Origin: Aminobacterium mobile DSM 12262
GTDB lineage: Bacteria > Synergistota > Synergistia > Synergistales > Aminobacteriaceae
Reading direction: 5' to 3'
NCBI RefSeq assembly: GCF_000526395.1
Contig: NZ_JAFZ01000001.1
Coordinates: 124,001-188,000, forward strand
Length of the DNA: 64,000 nt
Under the pieces are notes generated by a model. That model was given only the letters and a program-made list of their open reading frames with translations, was not told the DNA's origin and did no database searches. Positions 25,070 through 34,395 of this stretch are shown here, piece by piece. Numbering within the stretch: the stretch's first letter is position 1; the number at the start of each line of letters is the position of its first letter. The position numbers were made by a program, and so were the translations under genes.

Positions 25070-25819
25070 ATGAAGACGAAAAACCGTATAAGTCTTGTGT
25101 TACTTTTTGTCATGGCAGTTGTACTTGTAGTCCTTGTGTCCATATCTTTCTTGACAACTGATACAGCCAGCAGGACCGGGCATTTCTGGATGACCTTCGC
25201 TTTTCTTGTTCTGGGAATAGTTCTTTCTGGTGTTTTTGGTTTTTTGCAGATTCGGATTCATTTGGATCATGGCCTCCCAACTCCTGCATTTTTCAGTATT
25301 GGAACCCTTATTGTCCTCTATGACCTTTTTCTGGTGATAAACCCTGTCGCATCATGGAAAGGTTTTGAGTTTTCCCTTATCGCCTATAGTGTTACTCATA
25401 TCGTTGGTTTGGCTATGTTTTTATCTCTATCAGGAATGGCTCTTATGTCGGCCATGTCTATTACAGAGCGCGAGGGACGCGAAACAAAGGGGAGATATAC
25501 AATTCGCTTGTGGGATGATCAGATCAACCGCATGATTCGGCAAGGGAAAGCTAATCAACTCGATGAAGATCTTATAGAGATGCTCCAAAAGGCATTAGGA
25601 AAGGTACGTTATACAGACCCATTAGGTTCTGACGAATCAGCCGATTTAGAAGAAGATATAGTAGAGGATATACAGTGGCTGGCTCGACAGATAGATGAAA
25701 TCTCGGTAGATTTTGAGGATGAGAAGAAAAGCTCTATTGTTCAAGAAATGAAACAACGAGTACAAATATTAATGAGGCGACTCGAAGACAGAGAAGCTCT
25801 TCTCGCTCGTGTAAAGTAA
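25070..25819 (+). CDS. Four-helix membrane protein with cytosolic helical tail, unknown function
   Basis: 249 residues. Four hydrophobic segments are seen at about 8-30, 36-60, 68-86 and 97-127. The C-terminal 110 residues are highly charged and helical (EEDIVEDIQWLARQIDEIS and EMKQRVQILMRRLEDREAL), likely a cytosolic coiled coil. I recognise no family. It starts 24 bases after the SPFH/zinc-ribbon gene with a GGAG ribosome site and ends 21 bases before a zinc-ribbon membrane protein. The tail is a plausible docking site for the SPFH protein (inference). Confidence 0.75.
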   Translation: MKTKNRISLVLLFVMAVVLVVLVSISFLTTDTASRTGHFWMTFAFLVLGIVLSGVFGFLQIRIHLDHGLPTPAFFSIGTLIVLYDLFLVINPVASWKGFEFSLIAYSVTHIVGLAMFLSLSGMALMSAMSITEREGRETKGRYTIRLWDDQINRMIRQGKANQLDEDLIEMLQKALGKVRYTDPLGSDESADLEEDIVEDIQWLARQIDEISVDFEDEKKSSIVQEMKQRVQILMRRLEDREALLARVK

Positions 25820-25840
25820 TTTTTTCAAGGAGGAACGTAC

Positions 25841-26425
25841 ATGTCGTCGGAGAACGTGGAAAAGAGGCAGGTGTGCCCTTCCTGTGGAGCCAGAAATGAA
25901 GGAAAAACAGCATATTGTGCTTATTGCGGAACTATGCTTCCAAAAGTACAGAGTGTTGAAGGGGCAACAGAGGGTGTTATTGCTATAAAACTACCTGGGG
26001 AACGAATAGCGTTTAAAAGAATTAGTGTGGGGCTTGTATTATTTCTCTCCATCATTACGTTAGGAATGTATCCGGCTTTTTGGGTTTTTTTAAGGCGAAA
26101 TTCTTTTAATCAGTTGAAAGTAAGCGAAAAAATTCAAGACTGGCTCGCTCTCCTCCCCCTCATATTATGGGGTGTCTCTTTTGTTTTGGGAGCAAACGAA
26201 GGAGAAGGAGAACAAATTTTAGCCCTTCTGTCTTTCGTGACGTGGGTTTTCTTGTCCTTTAAAATGCGAAAAATGCTTCGTGAATATGTAGCTGGTTTTG
26301 CTGATGAGGAAGCATTGAAAAGTGTAGCGAGATCTGGCATTATGACCTTTTTCTTCTTGATTTTTTATATTCAGTACCATATAAATAGGCTTATTGACAT
26401 CGGCGTCTTTAAAAGAGCAAATTAA
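25841..26425 (+). CDS. Zinc-ribbon membrane protein, DUF4234-like
   Basis: 194 residues. An N-terminal zinc ribbon (CPSCGARNEGKTAYCAYCG, about 12-30) is followed by a short linker and four hydrophobic segments between about 62 and 185. The stretch SIITLGMYPAFWVFLRRNSF resembles the DUF4234 motif. The ribbon faces the cytosol if the usual positive-inside rule holds. The zinc-ribbon theme is shared with the SPFH gene two positions upstream, suggesting a common complex. AAGGAGG precedes the ATG, and a hairpin follows the stop, closing the operon. Confidence 0.78.
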   Translation: MSSENVEKRQVCPSCGARNEGKTAYCAYCGTMLPKVQSVEGATEGVIAIKLPGERIAFKRISVGLVLFLSIITLGMYPAFWVFLRRNSFNQLKVSEKIQDWLALLPLILWGVSFVLGANEGEGEQILALLSFVTWVFLSFKMRKMLREYVAGFADEEALKSVARSGIMTFFFLIFYIQYHINRLIDIGVFKRAN

Positions 26426-26436
26426 TGCAATTGGAG

Positions 26437-26477
26437 CAACGTGTAAAGGGTCCTCTTTAAGGGGGGACCTTTTTTAT
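26437..26477 (+). terminator. Terminator after the SPFH/zinc-ribbon operon
   Basis: An imperfect GC-rich hairpin (AAAGGGTCC...GGGGACC) is followed by six T residues, 12-50 bases after the stop codon of the last operon gene. Confidence 0.65.
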
Positions 26478-26527
26478 GTTTGGTGATAATATATATCTAT
26501 AAATCTTATAACGGATGGTGAAACAGT

Positions 26528-27703
26528 ATGTCCATCTATTTAAATAATGCAGCAACATCATGGCCGAAACCCCAAGTGGTTCCACAAGCTATGTACGATT
26601 TTATGGTGAATTCAGGAGCCAATTTAGCCAGGGGTACAGCAGCGAAACGAGATCTTGGCACTATGGATCTTGTGCTGGAATGTCGCGAAATCTTGTCAGA
26701 GTTTTTTCATGGATTTGAAGATGGAGATCCTCGTTATGTTACCTTTACTGCCAATGTAACTGAATCTATTAATGTAGTGCTTAAAGGTTATCTCAAACCA
26801 GGAATGAGAGTGCTTACAAGCAGTATGGAGCACAATGCTTCTATGCGCCCTCTCAGACGTCTGGAACAACGGGGCATAATCCTTTCTGTTCTTCCCTGCA
26901 CCCAAGAGGGAGATCTTCCTCTTCACGTTTTAACAGAGGCTTTAGAAAGTTCTTGTGATTTGGTTATGATCAATCATGCAAGTAACGTATGCGGCACAAT
27001 TCAAGATCTTGAGGGGATAGCAAAATTATGTAAAAGTCATAACGTTCCTCTTGTTGTGGATGCAGCTCAGACAGCAGGGATTCTCCCTATAGATGTAGCA
27101 GGTCTTGATATTGCTGCTCTTTGTTTTACAGGGCATAAAGGCCTTATGGGTCCCCAGGGTATTGGTGGCATTGTATGGCGCCCTGACTTTGCGGAACAAG
27201 TTGATTGTTTTATTGAAGGGGGAACAGGGAGCTTTTCTCACCTTGAGTATCAGCCAGATCTTCTTCCTGATAAGTTTGAAGCTGGGACCCCTAATTTGCC
27301 TGGCATTGCTGGCCTTCGGGCAGCAATGAAATGGCTTATAGCGGAGGGAATTCATAATATTCACGCCAAAGAAAAAGCTCTTGGATCTCGTTTCCTGAAG
27401 GGAATACAGCAAATTCCTGGAGTTCTTCTGGCAGGGAAAAAAACGATGGATAGGCGGCTCCCAGTCTTTCCTCTTAATTTTCAAGGTCTGGATCATGCTC
27501 TTGTGGCAGCCGATTTAGTAGAAAAAGCAGGTATCGAAACGAGGCCAGGCCTGCATTGCGCACCGACAGCCCACAAGACTCTTGGCACGGACAGCATGGG
27601 GGGAGCGCTGCGCATATCCATGGGCTACTTCAATACGGAGAAAGATATAGATTGTTGTCTTCAGGTCCTTCAAGCGCTTTTAACAGTACCTATGAAATTC
27701 TAA
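26528..27703 (+). CDS. Cysteine desulfurase-like aminotransferase class V protein
   Basis: 391 residues of fold-type I. It begins [16 protein letters not shown], has the His and Asp of [13 protein letters not shown] and VVDAAQTAG, the PLP lysine in [12 protein letters not shown], and a candidate persulfide cysteine in [16 protein letters not shown]. The last motif is typical of the EF2568-type group related to SufS/CsdA rather than IscS. It would release sulfur or selenium from cysteine or selenocysteine, but no suf, isc or sel gene is adjacent. It stands alone between the terminator of the previous operon and the convergent GGDEF gene, whose end is four bases away. Confidence 0.85.
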   Translation: MSIYLNNAATSWPKPQVVPQAMYDFMVNSGANLARGTAAKRDLGTMDLVLECREILSEFFHGFEDGDPRYVTFTANVTESINVVLKGYLKPGMRVLTSSMEHNASMRPLRRLEQRGIILSVLPCTQEGDLPLHVLTEALESSCDLVMINHASNVCGTIQDLEGIAKLCKSHNVPLVVDAAQTAGILPIDVAGLDIAALCFTGHKGLMGPQGIGGIVWRPDFAEQVDCFIEGGTGSFSHLEYQPDLLPDKFEAGTPNLPGIAGLRAAMKWLIAEGIHNIHAKEKALGSRFLKGIQQIPGVLLAGKKTMDRRLPVFPLNFQGLDHALVAADLVEKAGIETRPGLHCAPTAHKTLGTDSMGGALRISMGYFNTEKDIDCCLQVLQALLTVPMKF

Positions 27704-27707
27704 AGAG

Positions 27708-29585
27708 TTAATCGAAAAAATCCTGCTCCATGGTTCTGTCTTCAGGGGCAGGTTTTTCTTCTTTCCCTTCCTCAAAAATAACGGTTTGTTTTCCCCCCCT
27801 CCTCTTAGCCCTATAGAGAGCCTTATCCCCGTCTTGGAAGAGAGTATTTATAGAATGATATTGAAAAGAGTGGGCAACAATACCTATGCTGCACGATAGG
27901 TTACGTTCTGTTTTCCCTACTTTAAAAGGTGGTTCCATACTATTTTTTACCGCGTTACCGAAAGCAACGCCTTCCTCCCAGCTTCTTCCAGGAAGAAGTA
28001 AGGCAAATTCATCACCTCCCAATCGGGCTAGAATGTCTTGGCTTCGTAGAAGTTTTGAAACTCTTTTTCCCACTTCCCGCAGAACCCTGTCACCATTTAA
28101 GTGCCCAAAAGTGTCGTTAACGGATTTAAAGTTATCTACATCCAACATAACGAAGAGAAAAGGGACTCTTTTCCCTCGTTTATTGCCTTCAATCATGCGA
28201 TAAAGTTTTTCCATAAAACTGGCCCGATTGGGAAGCCCCGTTAAGGAATCTCGGTATGCCATATGGTACAGCTTGTTCTGTAGATTTTTTCTCTTCGAAA
28301 TATCTCTTGCAATGGCGAGGATTAAGTGGTTATTGCCAAGTATAAGCTTTTGGACATACATCTCTACTGGCAGTTTCTCCCCATTTTTTTTCGTTAAAAT
28401 TGTCTCTCTTGGGGCGAGGAGAGGGAAATGAGCTATTCCCATGAACGAGGATAGAGGCTGATTTACGAGCATATTGCTTTCATAACCAAGGGTATGATGA
28501 GCCAGTTCATTAGCGAGAACGATATTCCCTTCATAGTTGCAAAGAAAAAATAGGTCAGGGGCTTTATCTATAAGTTTATGAATGTTTTCAAGCATCGAGT
28601 TGATATTTTGAGAGAAAAAACCAATCTCGTCTTCCCCTTGATCATCCAATCGAAGGTGAAGGTCAGCGGTTTCGGATATGTTCTGGATCTGTTTTGCCAT
28701 AGATTGCAACCGAAATAAAATTGTAGTGTGGAAAAGTAACAGGAGAAGCATAGCGATAGCTCCTTGCGCTATAGTGAACCAGAGAAGAATAATACGTACG
28801 GTCATTTTCCCAGATTGAAAGAGAAGTCTGGGTTTTGAGGCTGTTAAACAGAAAAGAGGGGCTCCTGTAATGTCAGGAATCAATATTTTCCCCTCAACAC
28901 GGGCGTTTGTTTTTCCTAAAAGTACTGTTTCCCAGTTCCTATGAGAAGAAGACATCTTTTTATCAATAGGTTCGATGCGAAGAGAAAGACCAAGCAGCGA
29001 TCCGATGTTTTGAAGCCGTTCTTCTCCAAAAAATTCACCTACAACAAGTGTCCCCATGGGGGGACCGGAATAATCACTTTTAAGCACGGGTGCTACGGCT
29101 AAGATCATGTGTTCTCCTGTACTGAAGAACCCTGTTGTTTTCCCATCTTTCCCTACGTCAAGAGTGGAAAGCATATGTTGAATCTCTTGAACGCGGCCAT
29201 CACGAAGGGGTGTTTTCTGAACTTTTTTTAGGTCAAAAAGAGTACTATAAGCAAGCTTCCCCTCTCTATCGAATAACAAAAAGATGTTGAGGTGGAGGTT
29301 TTCGAAAGTTTCATTCATAAGATTATTTTTTATAAAAGAAGTGTTATTTCCCTGAAGAAAATTATACGTAGCATCCCACGGAGCCCAGTCTCCAGCAATA
29401 CTTTCTAGTCTCATACGAAGAGCGTTAAGGGATTGTAAGATTTTTTTGTTATCTTCTTCAAATGACGCTTCTTCTAATGCAATAAATTTCTGCAATACCA
29501 CATGGTCAGCTATAAAGAAGGCGACGAGAGTGCTGGCGATGAAAGCCAACAATATTATTAAGCAGGTTTTGACGCGTATGGACAT
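27708..29585 (-). CDS. Membrane diguanylate cyclase (CHASE4-HAMP-PAS-GGDEF)
   Basis: 625 residues from the ATG at 29585; a GTG at 29594 is the alternative. An N-terminal membrane helix (about 6-30), a periplasmic CHASE4-like sensor (about 45-260, with WAPWDATYNFL), a second helix (about 265-292), a HAMP-like linker, a PAS domain (about 345-430) and a GGDEF domain follow. The active site reads RLGGDEFALLLPG, and RSQD five residues before it is a complete product-inhibition I-site. It should make cyclic di-GMP in response to an external signal. No EAL domain is present. It converges with the gene at 26528 and diverges from the Rrf2 gene. Confidence 0.92.
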   Translation of the reverse strand: MSIRVKTCLIILLAFIASTLVAFFIADHVVLQKFIALEEASFEEDNKKILQSLNALRMRLESIAGDWAPWDATYNFLQGNNTSFIKNNLMNETFENLHLNIFLLFDREGKLAYSTLFDLKKVQKTPLRDGRVQEIQHMLSTLDVGKDGKTTGFFSTGEHMILAVAPVLKSDYSGPPMGTLVVGEFFGEERLQNIGSLLGLSLRIEPIDKKMSSSHRNWETVLLGKTNARVEGKILIPDITGAPLFCLTASKPRLLFQSGKMTVRIILLWFTIAQGAIAMLLLLLFHTTILFRLQSMAKQIQNISETADLHLRLDDQGEDEIGFFSQNINSMLENIHKLIDKAPDLFFLCNYEGNIVLANELAHHTLGYESNMLVNQPLSSFMGIAHFPLLAPRETILTKKNGEKLPVEMYVQKLILGNNHLILAIARDISKRKNLQNKLYHMAYRDSLTGLPNRASFMEKLYRMIEGNKRGKRVPFLFVMLDVDNFKSVNDTFGHLNGDRVLREVGKRVSKLLRSQDILARLGGDEFALLLPGRSWEEGVAFGNAVKNSMEPPFKVGKTERNLSCSIGIVAHSFQYHSINTLFQDGDKALYRAKRRGGKQTVIFEEGKEEKPAPEDRTMEQDFFD

Positions 29586-29698
29586 AAGGGGCACCTACTC
29601 TTTCTCTTGGTAAGCAAGATAGCTCCAAGATTTTCGCAAGTCAAAGAACGATATTGTTTAAAAGTTTAATCTCGAAATTGATAGCTGTCAAAAAGGCC

Positions 29699-29733
29699 TT
29701 GACAAGATAAGGAATTTAAGTACTATAATTCCT
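29699..29733 (+). promoter_or_regulatory. Promoter and inverted-repeat operator of the Rrf2-hcp operon
   Basis: TTGACA (29699-29704) and TATAAT (29724-29729) are 19 bases apart, longer than ideal. A seven-base inverted repeat, AGGAATT at 29710-29716 and AATTCCT at 29727-29733, straddles the -10. Regulators of the Rrf2 family often bind such sites in their own promoters, so autoregulation by the downstream gene is likely. Operator function is inferred. Confidence 0.6.
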
Positions 29734-29757
29734 GAATTGATTATTGGGGGTTATTTT

Positions 29758-30204
29758 ATGAATACTATTATTGCCATTTCAGAAGCTGCCTCTTTGGCTT
29801 TCCACGGTATGGGGCTTTTGGCGATTTCAGGGGAACGTATGAGTGCAAGAGAAATAGCGGAAAGAATAGGGGTTTCAGAAACACATCTTGCCAAGGTCTT
29901 TCAACGTCTTGTCAGAGCAGGGCTTGTCGTGTCATCTCGTGGTCCTGGGGGCGGCTTCCAACTTGCTCGTTTGGCGGATAGCATTTCGCTTTTTCAGATT
30001 TATGTGGAGATCGAAGGGGAACCTTCTGGAGAATACTGCCTTTTAAAAGCTGAGGAATGTCCCTTCGCTTCCTGTCTTTTTGGAGGGGTGTTACAAAAGA
30101 TGACACGAGAGTTTATAGAGTATTTGAAAGAAAAAAGTTTAGCTGATTTCATGAGAAGTGGAGGAGAGGAGACAGGGTATGAAACGGAAAATTATCAAAA
30201 TTGA
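29758..30204 (+). CDS. Rrf2-family transcriptional regulator with cluster-type cysteines
   Basis: 148 residues from the ATG at 29758. The winged helix contains MSAREIAERIGVSETHLAKV (28-47) and the RGPGGGFQLARLA wing typical of Rrf2. Three cysteines, C94, C101 and C106 (spacing CX6CX4C), fall where NsrR/IscR-type proteins hold their Fe-S cluster, so a cluster sensing NO, oxygen or redox state is likely. It is the first gene of an operon with a ferredoxin protein and hybrid-cluster protein, whose expression is under nitrosative-stress regulators in other bacteria. The gene overlaps the next one by 26 bases. Confidence 0.88.
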   Translation: MNTIIAISEAASLAFHGMGLLAISGERMSAREIAERIGVSETHLAKVFQRLVRAGLVVSSRGPGGGFQLARLADSISLFQIYVEIEGEPSGEYCLLKAEECPFASCLFGGVLQKMTREFIEYLKEKSLADFMRSGGEETGYETENYQN

Positions 30205-30934
30205 TGAAGAAAAGTGTAATGGGTGTGGAATATGTGCCCATGCTTGTCACGAAGGAGCCATTCAAATAGTGAATGGAAAGGCCCGTTTGGTAAGTGAATC
30301 GTATTGCGATGGTCTTGGAGACTGTATTGGAGAGTGTCCACAAGGAGCCATTACTTTTGAAGAAAGGGAAGCGGCTCCTTATGATGAGGAAGTGGTGAAA
30401 CTTCATTTGGTATCTAGAGTAAAAGATAATATGTCTCCTCTTCCTTGTGGCTGCCCAGGATCTATGGCAAGAGATTTGAGAAACGTTTCTTCTTCAAGTA
30501 AAATAAGAAACATAATAGAAAAAGAACCCATATCGTCTCGCCTCGGAAACTGGCCAGTTCAAATTCGTCTTATACCCGCTCATGCTTTATATCTTCAAAA
30601 TGCGAATCTCGTAGTAGCAGCAGATTGTACGGCCTATGCCTTTGCTGACTTTCACAGACATTTTCTTGAAAAAAAGGACACGGTGTGTCTTATAGGATGC
30701 CCTAAGCTCGATGATGCTCAAGAGTATGCCGAGAAAATGAGCCAAATTATTGCTGAGAATACCCCCCATGCCATTACGGTTATACATATGGAAGTTCCGT
30801 GTTGCAGTGGCCTGATTCATCTTATGGAAAAAGCTATTGAGAAAGCAAAAGTAAATCTTACTTTGAACGTAGTAAAGATAGGCATACGCGGAGATATTTT
30901 AAATCGCGAGTCTATAAAATATATATTTTCTTAA
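30179..30934 (+). CDS. 4Fe-4S ferredoxin-domain protein linked to hybrid-cluster protein
   Basis: 251 residues from the ATG at 30179, inside the end of the Rrf2 gene. Two [4Fe-4S] motifs lie in the first 60 residues: CNGCGICAHACHEGAI and a second with CDGLGDCIGECPQGAI, where spacing is unusual (C-x5-C-x3-C). The rest (about 80-250) contains PCGCPGSMARDL, CLIGCPKLDDAQEYA and MEVPCCSGLIHLM, a Cys-rich domain seen in proteins next to Hcp. It probably feeds electrons to Hcp (inference from position). Confidence 0.85.
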   Translation: MKRKIIKIDEEKCNGCGICAHACHEGAIQIVNGKARLVSESYCDGLGDCIGECPQGAITFEEREAAPYDEEVVKLHLVSRVKDNMSPLPCGCPGSMARDLRNVSSSSKIRNIIEKEPISSRLGNWPVQIRLIPAHALYLQNANLVVAADCTAYAFADFHRHFLEKKDTVCLIGCPKLDDAQEYAEKMSQIIAENTPHAITVIHMEVPCCSGLIHLMEKAIEKAKVNLTLNVVKIGIRGDILNRESIKYIFS

Positions 30935-30972
30935 TAGAGTCGATGAGAGAAGAAAAGGAGGGGAACGAAGAA

Positions 30973-32619
30973 ATGTACTGTTATCAATGCGAACAGACTG
31001 CGAAAGGGACGGGTTGTACTGCTTTTGGGGTATGTGGCAAATCGCCGGAAATTGCCGATCTTCAGGAATTGTTGATCCATATTACAAAAGGAATTTCCAT
31101 GTATGCTCACAGATTAAGGCTTCTCGGCTCTAGTGATCATGAATTGGACGTTTTTGTTGTAGAAGCTCTTTTTACAACAATTACGAATGTAAACTTCGAT
31201 GAAGAACGGATGGAGAGCATGCTTCGTTGGGCTGCTGCAATGAAAGACAGAGCCCGTCGTCTCTATGAGGTTGCCTGCTCTACTGCGGGGAAGACCCCAG
31301 AAATACTTGTTGGGCCAGCACGTTATGTACTGCCTCAAAACAGAGACGATATGATCAGAGATGGCGCTACTGTTACCCCTGAAGCGTGGAGCGCAAAATA
31401 TGGTGAGGTTATACAGGGCCTTCGGGACTTAATATTATTCGGTCTGAAGGGAAGTGCAGCCTATACTGATCATGCTCATGTTCTTGGAATGGAAGACCCG
31501 ACAATTTACGGCTTTTTCCATGAATTTTTGAGCTATCTCAGTGGTGAAACTTTTACCGTAGATGAATTGGTAGAGAAAGCTCTTGAGGCAGGGAAATGGA
31601 ATATTTCCGTTATGGAACTTCTCGACAAGGCAAATACGTCTACCTACGGCCATCCAGAGCCTACATCTGTTCGAGTAACCCCGCTTAAAGGCAAATCTAT
31701 AGTGGTATCAGGTCATGATTTGCGAGATTTAGAACTTCTTCTTCAGCAGACGGAAGGGAAGGGTATCAATATCTATACTCACGGCGAAATGTTACCATGT
31801 CTTGCCTATCCAAAGCTGAAAAAATATAAACACCTCGTGGGGAATTATGGTGGAGCCTGGCAAGATCAACGGGAAGAATTTGATCGTTTCCCGGGTGCGA
31901 TTCTTATGACCACAAATTGTATACAGAAGCCCAAGGACTCGTACAAAAATAGGATTTTTACTACAGGGCTTGTTGCTTGGCCTGGGGTAAAACATATTGG
32001 TCCTGAAAAAGATTTTACCCCTGTCATTGAAGCAGCCCTCGATGCTCCTGGATTTCTTGAGGATTCACCAGAACATCGAATTCCCATAGGATTTGCTAGA
32101 AATACAGTTCTTTCTGTTGCTAATAAAGTTATAGACCTTGTGAAAGCAGGTAAAATACGCCATTTCTTCCTTATTGGTGGATGCGATGGGGCGAAGCCTG
32201 GACGGAGTTACTATACTGATTTTGCTATGATGACACCTAAAGATACGGTAATTCTAACTCTTGCTTGTGGCAAATATCGTTTCAACAAGCTGGATTTCGG
32301 TGAAATCGAAGGAATCCCTCGTCTTCTCGATATGGGGCAATGCAACGATGCCTATTCGGCAGTACAAGTGGCGATGGCTCTTGCTGATGCCTTTAAGACA
32401 GACGTAAATAGCCTTCCCCTTTCCATGATACTTTCGTGGTATGAACAGAAAGCTGTTTGTATTCTCCTTTCCCTGCTCTATCTCGGTATTCGAGATATGC
32501 GACTTGGTCCAAGTCTACCGGCTTTTGTGAAAAAGCCTGCCTTCGATGTCCTTCATGAAAAGTTGAATCTCATGCCCATTACGACGCCGGAAGAAGATTT
32601 AAAAGCCATTCTGGGGTAA
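30973..32619 (+). CDS. hcp: Hybrid-cluster protein (hydroxylamine reductase / NO-detoxifying)
   Basis: 548 residues from the ATG at 30973, where GGAGG stands 11 bases upstream; an upstream start at 30943 would add ten charged residues. The N-terminal cluster ligands are C3, C6, C15 and C21, the spacing of the Desulfovibrio class. Later cysteines for the hybrid 4Fe-2O-2S cluster are in TTNCIQKP, GGCDGAKPGRSYY, LACGKYRFNK and GQCNDAYSAVQ. It is proposed to reduce hydroxylamine and, more likely in cells, nitric oxide. Operon partners are an Fe-S type Rrf2 regulator and a ferredoxin protein. A clear terminator follows. Confidence 0.95.
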   Translation: MYCYQCEQTAKGTGCTAFGVCGKSPEIADLQELLIHITKGISMYAHRLRLLGSSDHELDVFVVEALFTTITNVNFDEERMESMLRWAAAMKDRARRLYEVACSTAGKTPEILVGPARYVLPQNRDDMIRDGATVTPEAWSAKYGEVIQGLRDLILFGLKGSAAYTDHAHVLGMEDPTIYGFFHEFLSYLSGETFTVDELVEKALEAGKWNISVMELLDKANTSTYGHPEPTSVRVTPLKGKSIVVSGHDLRDLELLLQQTEGKGINIYTHGEMLPCLAYPKLKKYKHLVGNYGGAWQDQREEFDRFPGAILMTTNCIQKPKDSYKNRIFTTGLVAWPGVKHIGPEKDFTPVIEAALDAPGFLEDSPEHRIPIGFARNTVLSVANKVIDLVKAGKIRHFFLIGGCDGAKPGRSYYTDFAMMTPKDTVILTLACGKYRFNKLDFGEIEGIPRLLDMGQCNDAYSAVQVAMALADAFKTDVNSLPLSMILSWYEQKAVCILLSLLYLGIRDMRLGPSLPAFVKKPAFDVLHEKLNLMPITTPEEDLKAILG

Positions 32620-32660
32620 CGAATACTTTTAGAATTACCGAGCGTAAATATTTTTACAAG

Positions 32661-32696
32661 AAAGCCAGGAGAAATAAGGACTCCTGGCTTTTATTC
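32661..32696 (+). terminator. Intrinsic terminator after hcp
   Basis: An 11-bp stem (32661-32671 with 32681-32691) and nine-base loop, followed by TTTTATT, 41 bases after the hcp stop codon. Confidence 0.85.
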
Positions 32697-32744
32697 TAAA
32701 AAGAAAGAATTGCGAATTTTTTTCGTCCTTCCTGGGAAAAGTGA

Positions 32745-32772
32745 TTGCCAGAAGTGTGCTTTTAGGTATACA
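32745..32772 (+). promoter_or_regulatory. Candidate promoter of hutH
   Basis: TTGCCA (32745-32750) and TATACA (32767-32772) are 16 bases apart, about 42 bases before the hutH start codon and directly after the hcp terminator region. Confidence 0.5.
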
Positions 32773-32813
32773 CTAAATTAAGATATTACGATTATACCAG
32801 GAGGTGGCTCTTA

Positions 32814-34346
32814 ATGCATAATGGCGTCGTAAAACTCGACGGTTGCTCTCTTACTATTGAAGATGTCGTACGAGTTGCAAGGTATAATGCCAAAGTGGAA
32901 TTAGACGAAGGGGCTCTTGAGGCGGTTGAAAAAGCTTCTGCTCTTGTTGCTGAATGGGCTTCAGGAAACGACGTTATCTATGGGATCAATACCGGTTTTG
33001 GCGACTTGGCCACTGTTCCTATTTCGAGAAAAGATCGTCGCCAACTTCAAGAAAACCTTCTGAAAAGTCACGCTTGTGGCATAGGAGAACCCTTTGACGA
33101 AGAGACAGTTCGGGCCATTATGCTTCTTCGGATTAACACGTTGATTCGTGGGCACTCTGGCATTCGAGTGAGCACTTTACAACGCCTTACTGATTATCTA
33201 AATAGTGGAATTCATCCTGTTATACCTTCTCAAGGATCTGTTGGATCCAGCGGTGATTTGTGCCCTCTTTCACATCTCGCTATAACCCTCTTAGGCTTGG
33301 GGGAAGTTTTTCATCAGGGGCGCCGTCAGCCTGTCCGACGAGTTCTTCGTAAACTTGGCATGACACCTCTCTCCCTAGAAGCGAAGGAAGGACTTGCTCT
33401 TAATAATGGAACAACTGTCATGACAGCTATTGCTGCTCTTGCTGTATATGATGGGTACAATACGGCTAAAATAGCGGATATTGCGGCATGTATCTCTCTT
33501 GAGGCCCTTCATGGCGTTCCTTATGCTTTTGATGAAAGAACCCACGCTCTTCGTCCATACCATGGTCAGCTGACTGTTGCTTCGAATGTACGCCGAATAG
33601 TTTCAGGAAGCCAAATTATAGAGAAATTTAAGAAGAACAGGGTCCAAGATGCCTACTCGCTCCGATGTGTTCCTCAAGTTCATGGAGCAAGTAGAGATGC
33701 TCTTGACTATGTTCGAGATAAGGTTGCTGTAGAAATCAACGCTGTAACAGATAACCCTCTTATATTTGTAGATGACAGAGAAGCAATTAGTGGAGGGAAC
33801 TTTCATGGACAACCAATAGCATTAGCTATGGATTTCTTCGGCATCGCCATGGCCGAATTGGCTAATATTTCAGAACGTCGAGTTGCCCGTCTTGTAGACG
33901 GGTCTCTTTCAGGGTTACCTCCGTTCCTTATCAATGAAAGTGGACTTAACAGTGGTTTTATGATTCCCCAATACGCAGCAGCATCTGTAGTCTCTGAAAA
34001 CAAGGTCCTTGCGCATCCTTCCTCTGTGGATTCCATACCGACCTCTGCCAATCAGGAAGACCATGTTTCTATGGGAACGTATGGGGCAAGAAAAGGTCGA
34101 ATGATCTTGAATAATACCCGCAAGGTCTTAGCTATAGAACTTCTTACTGCTGCTCAAGCTTTGGACTTCAGCATTTTGTTGGAACCGGGAAAAGGAACGA
34201 GAGCTGCTTATGATTCTATTCGGAGTGCAGTCCCCTTCTTGAAGCATGACGACTATATTCACCCTCTTATTCGGAGAGTTATCGAGCTTATGGATCGCAG
34301 CGAAGTGCTTCATGCAGTTGAAGAAGCTGTGGGGGTATTGGACTGA
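32814..34346 (+). CDS. hutH: Histidine ammonia-lyase with an SSG cofactor triad
   Basis: 510 residues, the usual length. YGINTGFGDLA (56-66), KSHACGIGEP with His86, LALNNGTTVMTA and SVDSIPTSANQEDHVSMG, with the Glu that binds the substrate, all agree with histidine rather than phenylalanine or tyrosine lyases. The MIO-forming triad is normally Ala-Ser-Gly in ASGDLAPLSH; here it reads Ser145-Ser146-Gly147 in GSSGDLCPLSH. The cyclising Ser and Gly remain, so the electrophile could still form, but it is odd. It makes urocanate and ammonia. hutU and hutI are absent here; a cyclodeaminase-like gene follows 49 bases downstream. Confidence 0.9.
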   Translation: MHNGVVKLDGCSLTIEDVVRVARYNAKVELDEGALEAVEKASALVAEWASGNDVIYGINTGFGDLATVPISRKDRRQLQENLLKSHACGIGEPFDEETVRAIMLLRINTLIRGHSGIRVSTLQRLTDYLNSGIHPVIPSQGSVGSSGDLCPLSHLAITLLGLGEVFHQGRRQPVRRVLRKLGMTPLSLEAKEGLALNNGTTVMTAIAALAVYDGYNTAKIADIAACISLEALHGVPYAFDERTHALRPYHGQLTVASNVRRIVSGSQIIEKFKKNRVQDAYSLRCVPQVHGASRDALDYVRDKVAVEINAVTDNPLIFVDDREAISGGNFHGQPIALAMDFFGIAMAELANISERRVARLVDGSLSGLPPFLINESGLNSGFMIPQYAAASVVSENKVLAHPSSVDSIPTSANQEDHVSMGTYGARKGRMILNNTRKVLAIELLTAAQALDFSILLEPGKGTRAAYDSIRSAVPFLKHDDYIHPLIRRVIELMDRSEVLHAVEEAVGVLD

Positions 34347-34395
34347 CGTTTCGGAGAAAATTATGGTGTAAGATGATAAAAGGAGGTGAAGAAGT

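Noticed and set aside
26696-26926. Antisense open frames within the cysteine-desulfurase-like gene
   Set aside because: Shadows of a clear PLP enzyme; no independent start signals.
29737-29757. Seven-codon upstream extension of the Rrf2 protein from a TTG
   Set aside because: The TTG is only eight bases after the -10 box, so it would lie at or before the RNA start; the ATG at 29758 fits the family opening.
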